64,000 nucleotides of DNA, taken from NCBI RefSeq assembly GCF_009905605.1, contig NZ_JAAAKZ010000019.1, positions 1 to 64,000 of the forward strand, in the 5' to 3' direction. The stretch comes from Runella sp. CRIBMP (lineage in GTDB: Bacteria > Bacteroidota > Bacteroidia > Cytophagales > Spirosomataceae). How positions within the stretch are numbered: position 1 is the stretch's first letter; every line of letters starts with the position of its first letter. Below are positions 15,695 through 24,038 of this stretch, piece after piece. The notes beneath the pieces were generated by a model that searched no databases, had not been told where the DNA came from, and worked only from the letters and a program-made list of their open reading frames with translations. A program made the translations under genes and the position numbers.

Positions 15695-16779
15695 AGTTAT
15701 CATTGAAGCATATTCCCCTGCCTGGTTTTCGCATCCGACAACAGACCAAACTACATTTTCTGTTGTTGTTTTCGTGGTTTATTCCATTACTTACCTTTTG
15801 GATGGTTGGCCCCGACTATCTCAACAAACCATTTGTTTTCATTGCAGCTACCAGTCTTAACCTGAGCATTGCGGCGACGTGCCTCATTACCCTCGACTAT
15901 TTTACGCAGCAAATCATTCAACGGTACCCCGACCTCAACCAGACCAAAAAACGGGCAGGATGGTTGCTACTTACTTTTATGATTGTCACTCCCATATTCA
16001 TTCTGGGGGGCATTTTCTTGTACGATTATTTTCATCTGTTTGGCTATAATCACAATCCTCGCATCACCATACAAATTTTTATTCTGAATATCGGGGCAAA
16101 CCTCCTTTCGGTGGGAATCGACGAAACGGTATATTCCATCAATAAATGGCGAGAAAACGCGCTTGAAAAAGAGAAACTGCAACAAGAAAACCTACAAAGC
16201 AGATTTGATAGCCTCAAAAGTCAAGTTAATCCGCATTTTCTCTTCAACAGCCTGAATTCGCTTTCTTCCTTAATTGCCGATGAACCCGCACAGGCTGAGA
16301 TTTTTGTGGACGAGATGGCCAAAGTGTACCGCTATTTACTGCAAACAAATTCACAGGGGGACCTGACTAGTTTGACCCATGAACTCAGATTCATCGAATC
16401 TTATTTTCACCTGCTCAAAACCCGCTACCGAAACGGGATTCATTTGGAGGTTAATATTCCTGAATCTTTTTATTCCTGTCAAATCCCGCCTCTTACCTTA
16501 CAAATACTGGTCGAAAATGCGGTAAAGCACAACGTCATCGTGGCAAGCCGTCCTTTACACTTGGAGATAACAGGACTTGACGGTCATTTGTTGCAAGTTC
16601 GAAATAACCTACAACGCAAAAATACCCGCGTAGCATCTAATCAAATCGGCCTGTCAAACATCATGGCCAAATATCAATTATTAACCCAATCAAAACCCAT
16701 TATTACTGACCATGATGGGTTTTTCACCGTTGTATTACCCCTAATTGTTGCGACGAAACATGAACGTATTAATCGTTGA
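15691..16779 (+). CDS. LytS-type sensor histidine kinase
   Basis: This 362-residue kinase has one four-helix membrane module (about residues 20-150, including WMVGPDYLNKP, which matches the sensor repeats of the preceding gene). A coiled coil and an intact His_kinase domain follow: SQVNPHFLFNSLNSLSSLI, N-box LVENAVKHN, VRNNLQRKN and NQIGLSNIMAKY. The start codon overlaps the preceding stop (ATGA), and the 3' end overlaps the regulator start by 20 bases. The order kinase-like, kinase, regulator suggests one membrane signalling unit. Ligand unknown. Confidence 0.93.
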   Translation: MKLSLKHIPLPGFRIRQQTKLHFLLLFSWFIPLLTFWMVGPDYLNKPFVFIAATSLNLSIAATCLITLDYFTQQIIQRYPDLNQTKKRAGWLLLTFMIVTPIFILGGIFLYDYFHLFGYNHNPRITIQIFILNIGANLLSVGIDETVYSINKWRENALEKEKLQQENLQSRFDSLKSQVNPHFLFNSLNSLSSLIADEPAQAEIFVDEMAKVYRYLLQTNSQGDLTSLTHELRFIESYFHLLKTRYRNGIHLEVNIPESFYSCQIPPLTLQILVENAVKHNVIVASRPLHLEITGLDGHLLQVRNNLQRKNTRVASNQIGLSNIMAKYQLLTQSKPIITDHDGFFTVVLPLIVATKHERINR

Positions 16780-17533
16780 AGACGAAGAATTGGCCGTCAA
16801 AAAACTGCAAAAACTCATTGCGGAGGCCGACGCATCACTCACCGTGGTGGGCATCACGGCAAGTATTGAAGAATCGGTCGATTGGCTAGAAAACCACCCA
16901 GCCCCCGATCTGATTTTTATGGACATCGAATTGGCCGATGGACAAAGTTTTGAAATTTTTGAACAGGTCAATGTACAGAGTACCGTCATTTTTACCACAT
17001 CCTACGATGAATACGCTTTGCAGGCCTTTAAGGTCAATAGCATTGATTATCTGCTCAAACCGATACAAAAGGAAGATTTACAGCGGAGCCTGAAAAAATT
17101 GCGTGATTTACGCGGAAACCAACAGGCTGAGGGCGTGCCGTTTAGCATCGAAAAACTAATCAAAGAATTGCAGTTGCAACAGCAGCCCGTTGAGTTTCGG
17201 AAACGATTTCTGGTACGACAAGGCCAAAGATTGTTATCCATCGAAACGTCAGAAATTGCGTACTTTTTTACCGATGAGCGTTTTAGCTTCTTCAAGACGC
17301 ACAACAATCAAAAATTTTTGGTTGAATATACACTCGACGAATTGGCGGGAAACCTTAACCCATACCAATTCTTTCGGATAAGCCGGAGCGTCATTGTTAC
17401 GCACCAAGCCGTCGAACAGATTCAGCCTTATTTCGGCAATCGTTTGTCCCTCAATTTACACCCAACCTTCGAGAAAGAAGCCATCGTTAGTCGTGAAAAG
17501 GTGAGTGATTTCAAAAAATGGATGGGTAAATAA
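16760..17533 (+). CDS. LytTR-family response regulator
   Basis: The ATG at 16760 (MNVLIVEDEELAVKKL) is chosen over one 15 bases earlier, since it aligns with the paralog at 11946. The 257-residue protein has a receiver with D55 (LIFMDIELADG), the Thr in IFTTSYDE and K in YLLKPIQK. A LytTR domain occupies the last 100 residues (KRFLVRQGQRLLSI, FFRISRSVIV, DFKKWMGK). It is the only regulator for the two kinases before it. It converges on the fur-like gene with only 7 bases between stops. Confidence 0.95.
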   Translation: MNVLIVEDEELAVKKLQKLIAEADASLTVVGITASIEESVDWLENHPAPDLIFMDIELADGQSFEIFEQVNVQSTVIFTTSYDEYALQAFKVNSIDYLLKPIQKEDLQRSLKKLRDLRGNQQAEGVPFSIEKLIKELQLQQQPVEFRKRFLVRQGQRLLSIETSEIAYFFTDERFSFFKTHNNQKFLVEYTLDELAGNLNPYQFFRISRSVIVTHQAVEQIQPYFGNRLSLNLHPTFEKEAIVSREKVSDFKKWMGK

Positions 17534-17540
17534 ATTGCCC

Positions 17541-18020
17541 TTAATTGACATTTTTTCCTGATTTATGAGGGCAAAGTTCGTCGGTGCAATGCCCATAAAA
17601 TACCAATGAATGTTGTAAAACCTGCGTTTGAAACCAGTCGCCAACTGTATTTTCGATAGACCCCATGCGCGGGTCACAAAATTCTTTCACGCAGTGACAG
17701 TCCAAACAAACCACGTGGTCGTGTTGCCGACTGCCGAGCGTGCGTTCATAATGCGACGCGGGCGAATTGCCAAATTGGTGTTTTTTAATCAGACCCGCTT
17801 CCGCAAACAGTTCAAGCGTGTTGTAAACGGTTGCCATGCTGAGGTGAAATCCCTTTTCCAGCAGGATTTCACGCAGTTGGTTTGCGTCAAAATGATGATG
17901 GTCGTGGTGCGAATATATTTCTTCCAATATCGTATACCGTTCTTGGGTACGGCGAAAGCCTTTCAACTCCAGAAACTGGTCCAGTCGCAATGTAGCTGCT
18001 CGAAGGTGTGAAGTGTGCAT
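17541..18020 (-). CDS. Fur-family metal-dependent transcription repressor
   Basis: This 159-residue protein has the Fur winged-helix (GFRRTQERYTILEEIYSH, and MATVYNTLELFAEAGLI as recognition region). It has the His-rich metal segments HHDHHHFDA and QHDHVVCLDC, with CxxC, and a late HCTDELCPH. It could be Fur (iron), Zur (zinc) or PerR (peroxide); sequence alone does not decide. A Fur-like box lies in its own promoter (18068-18090), and matching boxes precede the iron genes at 31951-32011. This favours Fur with autoregulation. No other Fur-family gene is in the window. Confidence 0.92.
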   Translation of the reverse strand: MHTSHLRAATLRLDQFLELKGFRRTQERYTILEEIYSHHDHHHFDANQLREILLEKGFHLSMATVYNTLELFAEAGLIKKHQFGNSPASHYERTLGSRQHDHVVCLDCHCVKEFCDPRMGSIENTVGDWFQTQVLQHSLVFYGHCTDELCPHKSGKNVN

Positions 18021-18067
18021 AATCTATAAATAAGAATAGCGGGTGCATCTATGCCACAAATTTACCT

Positions 18068-18090
18068 TTATTTAGATTAATTACAAACAA
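18068..18090 (-). promoter_or_regulatory. Fur-like box upstream of the fur-family gene
   Basis: The left half TTATTTAGATT is identical to the box at 31951; the right half ATTACAAACAA is degenerate (7 of 11 positions palindromic). It lies 48 bases upstream of the start of the Fur-family gene. Autoregulation is inferred from the shared motif. Confidence 0.6.
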
Positions 18091-18124
18091 TATAGAAAGA
18101 AATCTTCAATTCAAACTCAATGAG

Positions 18125-18640
18125 TTACTGGTTCTCAATAGCCTTTAAAAAACCAATAACTGTTTGATTAACAAGGGATTGTTGTACTTCACGAGTAATT
18201 GTGGCGTTGTCGTCGCCCAATTGTGAACCGTAATAACCAAATTGAGCGTGGTTTCCCCCCTTGATTTCCACCCATTGTGCGTGGGAAGGCAACCTCCCTT
18301 TGTTCTCAAAAACTTCGGGCAGACTCGCCAAACCGTCATTGTTGGCGTAGAGTTTTACAACTGACAATGTAAACGAAGACAGGTCAATGTCGCGCGGATG
18401 CGAGGTCCCCATCAAGATTAACCCTGCGAGTACATTTTTATTTTCATGCGCAAATTGGGCCGCCATTTTGCCCCCCTGCGAATGCCCCGCCAGCACATAG
18501 CGCTTGGTTGTCTACGTAGTGGAAATAAGCGTGTTGGCGGGTAGGTTTCGGGTTTGGTACGAAAGCCAGTTCCAAATCATGAACGTACCAACAAGGCTAA
18601 ACCAAACAATTCTAAACCCATTCCTTTTCGATAATTTCAT
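18125..18640 (-). pseudogene. broken alpha/beta hydrolase
   Basis: The ATG at 18640 opens a membrane anchor (MKLSKRNGFRIVWFSLVGTF, then MIWNWLSYQ) that stops at an in-frame TAG at 18512-18514 (codon 43). Directly after, still in frame, the sequence reads TTKRYVLAGHSQGGKMAAQF, the nucleophile elbow (GHSQGG) and the C-terminal half of an alpha/beta hydrolase, including a late His (GGNHAQFGYYG). Intact relatives have roughly 80-100 more residues between anchor and elbow, with the oxyanion region. So an internal deletion and a stop have destroyed the gene. A GTG at 18496 could restart translation, but half the fold would be missing. Confidence 0.85.
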
Positions 18641-18954
18641 GGCAAAGCGCGGTAAATAAAAACGTCTGTAAACCCCAACGTTGTGAATGAAATATACATA
18701 CCGAAGTCAATGCAACCAATGATTCTACTCTTAATCTTTAGATAAGCATAGACTTACAATTTTTACCCTTGAAGAAAGGGCTTTTTGGTAAATTTTAAAA
18801 GATAAAAAATATATTTTTTGTGAAAATTTAAACGTTTAAAGTTTAATTTTATACATTTATATAGACTTTTTATCTATTTTTATTTACATAATCAGTTTTT
18901 ATATCTTCGATTATTTTCTTCCCTTATTTTTGCCAAAGTTCTTTCATTATAATT
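18641..18954. other. AT-rich intergenic region before the metE riboswitch
   Basis: No gene is visible. The stretch 18780-18910 is very AT-rich and should hold the metE promoter; TTTTTGCCAAAG near 18930 lies in the expected range. Nothing else was identified. Confidence 0.4.
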
Positions 18955-19130
18955 GCCGTTTGGAGGTTTCTGACTTACTTTTTAAAGTGTCAGAATTAAA
19001 AAGGAATCGTGTGTAAATCACGAGCTGACGTGCAACCGTAAGCAACGCCCAAAAGCGCTGCGAGCCGAGACACTCGCCCCCAAACGTTTTGACCCATGCT
19101 TTCACGGCTTAAAGCAGTAGTCAAGCAAAA
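18955..19130 (+). promoter_or_regulatory. cobalamin riboswitch controlling metE
   Basis: The conserved core elements appear in order: GGTTTCTGAC near 18964, AAAAGGAATCGTGTGTAAAT near 18998, ACGAGCTGACGTGCAACCGT near 19020, and the B12-box-like AGCCGAGACACTCGCC near 19062-19079. A hairpin (GCTTT...AAAGC near 19100-19118) lies between it and the ATG at 19187 and could be the expression switch. With B12 present, MetE, the B12-independent enzyme, would be shut off. The call is from motif order; boundaries are approximate. Confidence 0.85.
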
Positions 19131-19186
19131 GGAAAGGACAATAAGTTACCAACAATTTATTGTTTCAATCAACTCCTTTTAAGCAA

Positions 19187-21493
19187 ATGCTAAAAAACAA
19201 CCTTGGCTACCCCCGCATTGGTAGCCAGCGCGAGCTCAAAAAAGCCTGTGAATCCTACTGGACAGGCAAAATCTCCCAACAGGAATTGCTGGGTGTGGGC
19301 GCATCCCTGCGCCGTCAGCATTGGGAACTGCAACGAACGGCGGGTATCGATTTGATTCCTTCCAACGATTTTTCGTTGTACGACCATGTGCTGGATCTGA
19401 GCCTTACACTCGACGCAGTGCCCGAGCGCTATCAGGCCGTCTTATCGGCTCATCCCCAAAACAACGCCCTCGACATGTATTTTGCCATGGCACGCGGCTA
19501 CCAAAAAGATGGACTCGACATCAAAGCCATGGAAATGACCAAATGGTTTGATACCAATTATCACTACATCGTTCCAGAATTTACCAAAAATCAATCCTTT
19601 CGTCTCGCATCTAACAAGATTTTCAATGAATTTGAGGAGGCCTTGCGATTAGGTATTTTGACCAAGCCCGTTTTGTTAGGACCCGTTTCGTATCTGTTGG
19701 TGGGTAAAGAAAAAGAGGAAGGCTTTCATCGGTTAGACCTGCTCCCCCACCTGCTCCCCGTTTATTGTCAAATACTCGAACGGCTCCACGCCGCTGGTGC
19801 CGAGTGGGTTCAGTTTGACGAGCCTTGTCTGGCGTTGGATTTGACGTACAAAGAAAAAGATGCATTACGATTGGCCTATGGAACCATTCGTACCCACTTC
19901 CCAAACCTTAAAACGCTGCTAACCACTTATTTTGACGGCTTACGAGACAACATCCTGACCGCTTCTCATCTATCCGTCTGTGCATTACACGTTGATTTGG
20001 TTCGCTTTCCAAGCCAATTTGACGACCTATTGATTGCCCTGAAAGAGCCCATGTCGCTGTCGCTAGGAATCATCGACGGGCGCAATATTTGGAAAAATGA
20101 TTATGCTAGGTCGTTGCCATTCATCCAAAAAGCCATAGCTAAACTGGGACCAGACCGGGTCATGATTGCCCCTTCTTGTTCGTTACTGCATTGCCCGTCA
20201 GACTTAGCATCGGAAAAAGGCCTGCCTCACGAAATCAAAAACTGGCTGGCCTTTGCCAAACAAAAATTGCAAGAAATAACTGATTTATACGACATTGCTG
20301 TAAATGACAACGTGAATGCATTGATAGAAAATCAAGCCGCGATTATGAGCCGTAGAACTTCGCCATTGATTCATAAACAACACGTCAAAAAACGGGTGGC
20401 GGAGCTTAAAGAGAAAGATACCCAGCGCAAAAGCCCTTTTGAGGTACGACAAAACAAACAAAAGTCCCTGCTGAATCTTCCACTTTTTCCGACAACCACC
20501 ATTGGGTCTTTTCCGCAAACGGAAGATGTGCGTCAACTTCGTGCAAAGTATAAAAAAGGAGAACTGTCACCTAAACAATACGAAGCAGCTATTGAACAAC
20601 ACATTCAAAAAGCGGTAAAGTGGCAGGAAGAACTAGGATTGGACGTTTTGGTTCACGGTGAGTTTGAACGCAACGATATGGTAGAATATTTCGGAGAACA
20701 ACTCGAAGGCTATGTTTTTACCCAAAACGGCTGGGTACAGAGCTACGGCTCACGCTGCGTAAAACCACCGATTCTTTACGGCGACATTGAACGCCCACAA
20801 CCCATGACGGTTCGTTGGACGGTCTACGCGCAGTCGCTTACCCAAAAATACATGAAAGGTATGCTGACAGGCCCGATTACGATATTACAGTGGTCGTTTG
20901 TACGCGATGACCAGCCCCGCAGCGATACCATGATGCAGCTAGCGCTGGCCATTCGGGACGAAGTAGCTGATTTGGAAAGAGCGGGCATCAAAATCATTCA
21001 AATCGACGAAGCCGCCATCCGAGAGGGATTACCACTGCGCAAAAGTGACCGCAGAGCCTATCTCGACCACGCCGTACAAGCGTTTCGTTTGTCGGCGGCG
21101 GCAGTGCGGGACGAAACCCAGATTCACACGCACATGTGTTATTCGGAATTCAGTGATATTATTGAAAATATTGCGGCCATGGATGCCGACGTAATCACGA
21201 TTGAAACATCCCGCTCGCAGATGGAGCTATTGGATGACTTTGCTGGTTTTAATTATCCCAACGAAATCGGGCCTGGCGTGTACGACATTCACAGCCCCCG
21301 CGTGCCCACGGTGGAAGAAATGGTTGGATTGTTGAAAAAGGCATTGACGGTACTCCCCGCCTCAAACTTGTGGGTCAACCCTGACTGCGGCCTAAAAACC
21401 CGTAAATGGCCCGAAACCGAAGCCGCTCTCAAAAATATGGTGGAGGCAGCTGGCAGAATACGTAGGATAGTAGAACAGGAATCTTATTCGTAA
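19187..21493 (+). CDS. metE: cobalamin-independent methionine synthase
   Basis: MetE transfers a methyl group from 5-methyltetrahydropteroyl-triglutamate to homocysteine, giving methionine without B12. The ATG at 19187 (MLKNNLGYPRIGSQREL) gives 768 residues, the usual length of this double-barrel enzyme; a TTG 27 bases earlier is less likely. The zinc ligands are visible: His and Cys in HTHMCYSEF, Glu in TIETSRSQ and Cys in NPDCGLKTR. TTTIGSFPQT marks the start of the C-terminal catalytic barrel, and IQIDEAAIREGLPLR is also conserved. It is monocistronic, with a cobalamin riboswitch ahead and a hairpin terminator behind. Confidence 0.98.
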   Translation: MLKNNLGYPRIGSQRELKKACESYWTGKISQQELLGVGASLRRQHWELQRTAGIDLIPSNDFSLYDHVLDLSLTLDAVPERYQAVLSAHPQNNALDMYFAMARGYQKDGLDIKAMEMTKWFDTNYHYIVPEFTKNQSFRLASNKIFNEFEEALRLGILTKPVLLGPVSYLLVGKEKEEGFHRLDLLPHLLPVYCQILERLHAAGAEWVQFDEPCLALDLTYKEKDALRLAYGTIRTHFPNLKTLLTTYFDGLRDNILTASHLSVCALHVDLVRFPSQFDDLLIALKEPMSLSLGIIDGRNIWKNDYARSLPFIQKAIAKLGPDRVMIAPSCSLLHCPSDLASEKGLPHEIKNWLAFAKQKLQEITDLYDIAVNDNVNALIENQAAIMSRRTSPLIHKQHVKKRVAELKEKDTQRKSPFEVRQNKQKSLLNLPLFPTTTIGSFPQTEDVRQLRAKYKKGELSPKQYEAAIEQHIQKAVKWQEELGLDVLVHGEFERNDMVEYFGEQLEGYVFTQNGWVQSYGSRCVKPPILYGDIERPQPMTVRWTVYAQSLTQKYMKGMLTGPITILQWSFVRDDQPRSDTMMQLALAIRDEVADLERAGIKIIQIDEAAIREGLPLRKSDRRAYLDHAVQAFRLSAAAVRDETQIHTHMCYSEFSDIIENIAAMDADVITIETSRSQMELLDDFAGFNYPNEIGPGVYDIHSPRVPTVEEMVGLLKKALTVLPASNLWVNPDCGLKTRKWPETEAALKNMVEAAGRIRRIVEQESYS

Positions 21494-21499
21494 TGATTA

Positions 21500-21541
21500 C
21501 TTTTCATTGGCAAAGCCTTCAACTTTGCCAATGAAAAGTTT
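21500..21541 (+). terminator. hairpin terminator after metE
   Basis: A perfect 16-bp inverted repeat (CTTTTCATTGGCAAAG at 21500-21515, matched at 21523-21538) with a 7-base loop. It lies 7 bases after the metE stop and is followed by a short T run. Confidence 0.8.
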
Positions 21542-21572
21542 GATAGCACCCATCGCCCCTTATTGAAAAAAA

Positions 21573-22277
21573 TCAATTCAAATTTCGCTCCAATTCCAAC
21601 GCCATCGGCACCAAGACGTGGTCTTCTATGATAGCGTGTTTGCGCAGTTCCATCTCAAACAACTCAACCTGATTGAGAAAAATTTTATACGGCAACGGCA
21701 GCGCCTGATTGCCCGAATAGCGCTTGATCAGGGTACTTACCTGTTCCAATTCATCTTCAATGCAGGCGTGCGCTTCCTTAAAACCACAAATACTGAAGTC
21801 GGGATTTGAGGCCAATTTCAGCGTGTTTTGTACTCCCTTAGATGCCTTGATTAACAGTTGAATGTACGGAAACAAATCTTTCTCTTCAAAGCGAATATGG
21901 TCAATCAATTTTGCTTTATAATTATTAAAAAAGTAGGCCAAACTCGCCAATAATTGATAACTCTCACTGTACTTACTGAAAATATCCACCAACGACTGTT
22001 CGATTTCGGGCAGCTTTTTGGTAAGATAATACCGATGCGTTGCCTGTAGATACGTCAAAATTTCTTCAAGCGAAAACTTATACATCTTTTCAAATGGAAA
22101 GCCCTCTGAATTAGTATACAAATCCTGAATGAGTTCCATTAATTCGGGATCCATATCCATCGTTTGGTGCAGCTCTCCCGCCACCATACCAGGGTGATTC
22201 GAAGGTTTTACTTCAAACCGTTCTAATACAAGCTGATGTACCTTTTCAGAATCGATAAACTCGTTTATTGCGGTCAT
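21573..22277 (-). CDS. hemerythrin-like / RIC-type di-iron protein
   Basis: This 234-residue helical protein carries the spaced His/Glu ligands of a hemerythrin fold: H in QATHRYYL, HIRFEEKDLFPY, H in KEAHACIEDEL, and HAIIEDHVLVP near the C-terminus. The arrangement resembles the repair-of-iron-centres (RIC/YtfE/ScdA) and other hemerythrin-domain proteins that bind a di-iron centre and respond to oxygen or nitric oxide. The short N-terminal ScdA domain with its Cys is not recognisable. Instead, about 70 residues of unknown nature precede the four-helix bundle. It appears monocistronic. Confidence 0.8.
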   Translation of the reverse strand: MTAINEFIDSEKVHQLVLERFEVKPSNHPGMVAGELHQTMDMDPELMELIQDLYTNSEGFPFEKMYKFSLEEILTYLQATHRYYLTKKLPEIEQSLVDIFSKYSESYQLLASLAYFFNNYKAKLIDHIRFEEKDLFPYIQLLIKASKGVQNTLKLASNPDFSICGFKEAHACIEDELEQVSTLIKRYSGNQALPLPYKIFLNQVELFEMELRKHAIIEDHVLVPMALELERNLN

Positions 22278-22573
22278 TATTTTGGGGTTTGAGTTTAAGC
22301 AAATTTAAGAAAAAACAACTCGAAAAGTATAATTATATCAATATTTTTTTTAATTTTTCTTTACCCCCTTCCAAATTGGCTACAATCTTCTATTTTACCC
22401 CTATTAATTACTAATAATCTGATAACCATTCACTTTACTATGTTTAAACATATAATTTTCTCCTGTTTGCTTACAAAAGAACAGCCTCTTACTGCTTTAG
22501 TCAACCATCATCCTATGGATATTTTTTGACCAAACTCTTACCCATATACGCTATGTATCCAAAAGTTTAAATA
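22278..22573. other. intergenic region, no gene
   Basis: This AT-rich stretch contains the promoter of the hemerythrin-like gene on the minus strand. No ORF with coding character or repeat was found. Confidence 0.5.
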
Positions 22574-22614
22574 CAAAAAACCCAGTGAACTGGCAGAAAC
22601 ACCAATTCACTGGG
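22574..22614 (-). terminator. terminator of the Asp-box propeller gene
   Basis: A stem of CCCAGTGAA-TGG with CCA-TTCACTGGG (22581-22614), followed on the minus strand by TTTTTTGT. It lies just downstream of the stop at 22630. Confidence 0.85.
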
Positions 22615-22629
22615 CCGATTGAAGAAATC

Positions 22630-23904
22630 CTAAAGGCGAACGGTGCTAACTTTAATTGTATTCAATTTGTTGGCCTGCTTCACTTCATAAGCAACAATGG
22701 CCTCATTGTCGGTCACCAAAACGCTGGCATTGGTTCCGTTTTCGGAGTTTTCAACCCAACGTGTTTCAGAAACATTGTTAGGGCTTATTTTCCGAAGTCC
22801 AATCAACGTAACCCCTTCTTCACTTTTTTCTTTGACCTGTTCCCATACCACCACCGATGCATTAGGGGCGGTCACGAGGTACGAATTTTTGGCCGTCGGG
22901 TTATCTAAAACAAACAGGCGCTTCCCTTCGTTGGTCACCACGCGCAAACCAGACGAATTGGTGGCGGTCCCCGAAAACCAAGAAATCAGGGCACTTTCGC
23001 CAAAAACACTGGAACTCGCTCCGCTGTGCGGGCAACCTTTCAGTTGCCATTGGTCATTGAAAAGAATTTGCGATTTTGAAAAAGTAGCGCCATTATCGGC
23101 TGAGGTCATTTTGGCAATGTCCCGAATATCGTTGTTATTGTCACGGTAATAAACGTTCAGAATGCCTTTTGAATCTACCAACAGGCTGATATTGCAGCAA
23201 TCGCACACCACGGGGTCAATGAGTTTTTCTTCCTGAAAAACGCCATTTTTTGTAATCACCATCCGCAAATCTCGCTCTTCGTGTTTGGTACTGTTTTTTA
23301 CATCTTTCAGATAAGCCACCGCAATTTCGTCATTCGGCAACACCACTGCATCAAAAAAACCTCTCACCAAAGGCGTTGGGTCACTGTCGACCGAAACTGG
23401 CACTGTCCAAGTATTTCCTCCATCATTTGAAACAGTGTATCTAATTTGCGACTCTCTCTTAGGTCGGCCGCCGTTTGCAGGAGCCGTCGCGGGTTTATCA
23501 TGGTTTGCGTGGCTGCCTTCGTGCGCCGTAGGAGCGGGTTTTTGCTCTCTAGACGGTGTAGCTCCACCCGAACGGAAAGAAAAAACCGCCGCCATCGTTC
23601 CATCTTTTTTGAATAACAATTTTGGACGCGCCAATCGGCCATTACCCAAACCAGCATCGGCAAAAATCAATTTCTTGTCAGAAAACGTTTTTCCACCGTC
23701 TTTGGACACCGATAAGTAAAGATAAACCACGTTTTTATCGTCTTTCTCGGTCCAGTAAAGCACCGCCTCACCTTTGTTATTTTTGGCGAGTGTTGGCAAA
23801 GCATAAGCACGACTTTCGTCGGCAAAAAGCGGATTATTGGCCCCTGAGGGGACGTTTCCGGCAAGTAGGAACAGGGTGATAACTAAAAAAAAGAGACTTT
23901 TCAT
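22630..23904 (-). CDS. secreted sialidase-like beta-propeller with Asp-box repeats
   Basis: This 424-residue exported protein (signal MKSLFFLVITLFLLAGNVPS) has at least three Asp-boxes: SKDGGKTF near 67, SNDGGNTW near 160 and SADNGATF near 250. These mark a six-bladed sialidase-like propeller. The catalytic arginine triad and nucleophile Tyr of true sialidases are not evident, so a binding or other hydrolase role is as likely. A low-complexity insert (APTAHEGSHANHDKPATA) loops out near residues 125-145. VVCDCCNISLLVDSKG carries a cysteine cluster and hints at metal binding. A Fur-like box lies 75-95 bases upstream, so it may be iron-regulated together with the adjacent operon. Confidence 0.8.
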   Translation of the reverse strand: MKSLFFLVITLFLLAGNVPSGANNPLFADESRAYALPTLAKNNKGEAVLYWTEKDDKNVVYLYLSVSKDGGKTFSDKKLIFADAGLGNGRLARPKLLFKKDGTMAAVFSFRSGGATPSREQKPAPTAHEGSHANHDKPATAPANGGRPKRESQIRYTVSNDGGNTWTVPVSVDSDPTPLVRGFFDAVVLPNDEIAVAYLKDVKNSTKHEERDLRMVITKNGVFQEEKLIDPVVCDCCNISLLVDSKGILNVYYRDNNNDIRDIAKMTSADNGATFSKSQILFNDQWQLKGCPHSGASSSVFGESALISWFSGTATNSSGLRVVTNEGKRLFVLDNPTAKNSYLVTAPNASVVVWEQVKEKSEEGVTLIGLRKISPNNVSETRWVENSENGTNASVLVTDNEAIVAYEVKQANKLNTIKVSTVRL

Positions 23905-23978
23905 TGTGTATATTTAGTGATGAATTAAACGCTAAAAAGCTTTTCATTTGGACTCAGGTGACCGACAAATGTAGTATC

Positions 23979-23999
23979 TATTTATAATTATTCCAAATA
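23979..23999 (-). promoter_or_regulatory. Fur-like box upstream of the propeller gene
   Basis: TATTTATAAT-T-ATTCCAAATA is palindromic at 8 of 10 pairs. Its right half matches the ATCCAAATA half of the box at 31991. It lies between the DUF4374 stop and the propeller gene start, about 75 bases before the latter. Confidence 0.5.
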
Positions 24000-24038
24000 A
24001 GTTTAAGACCACCTTGGTAAACTATCTGAACGGTTTAA

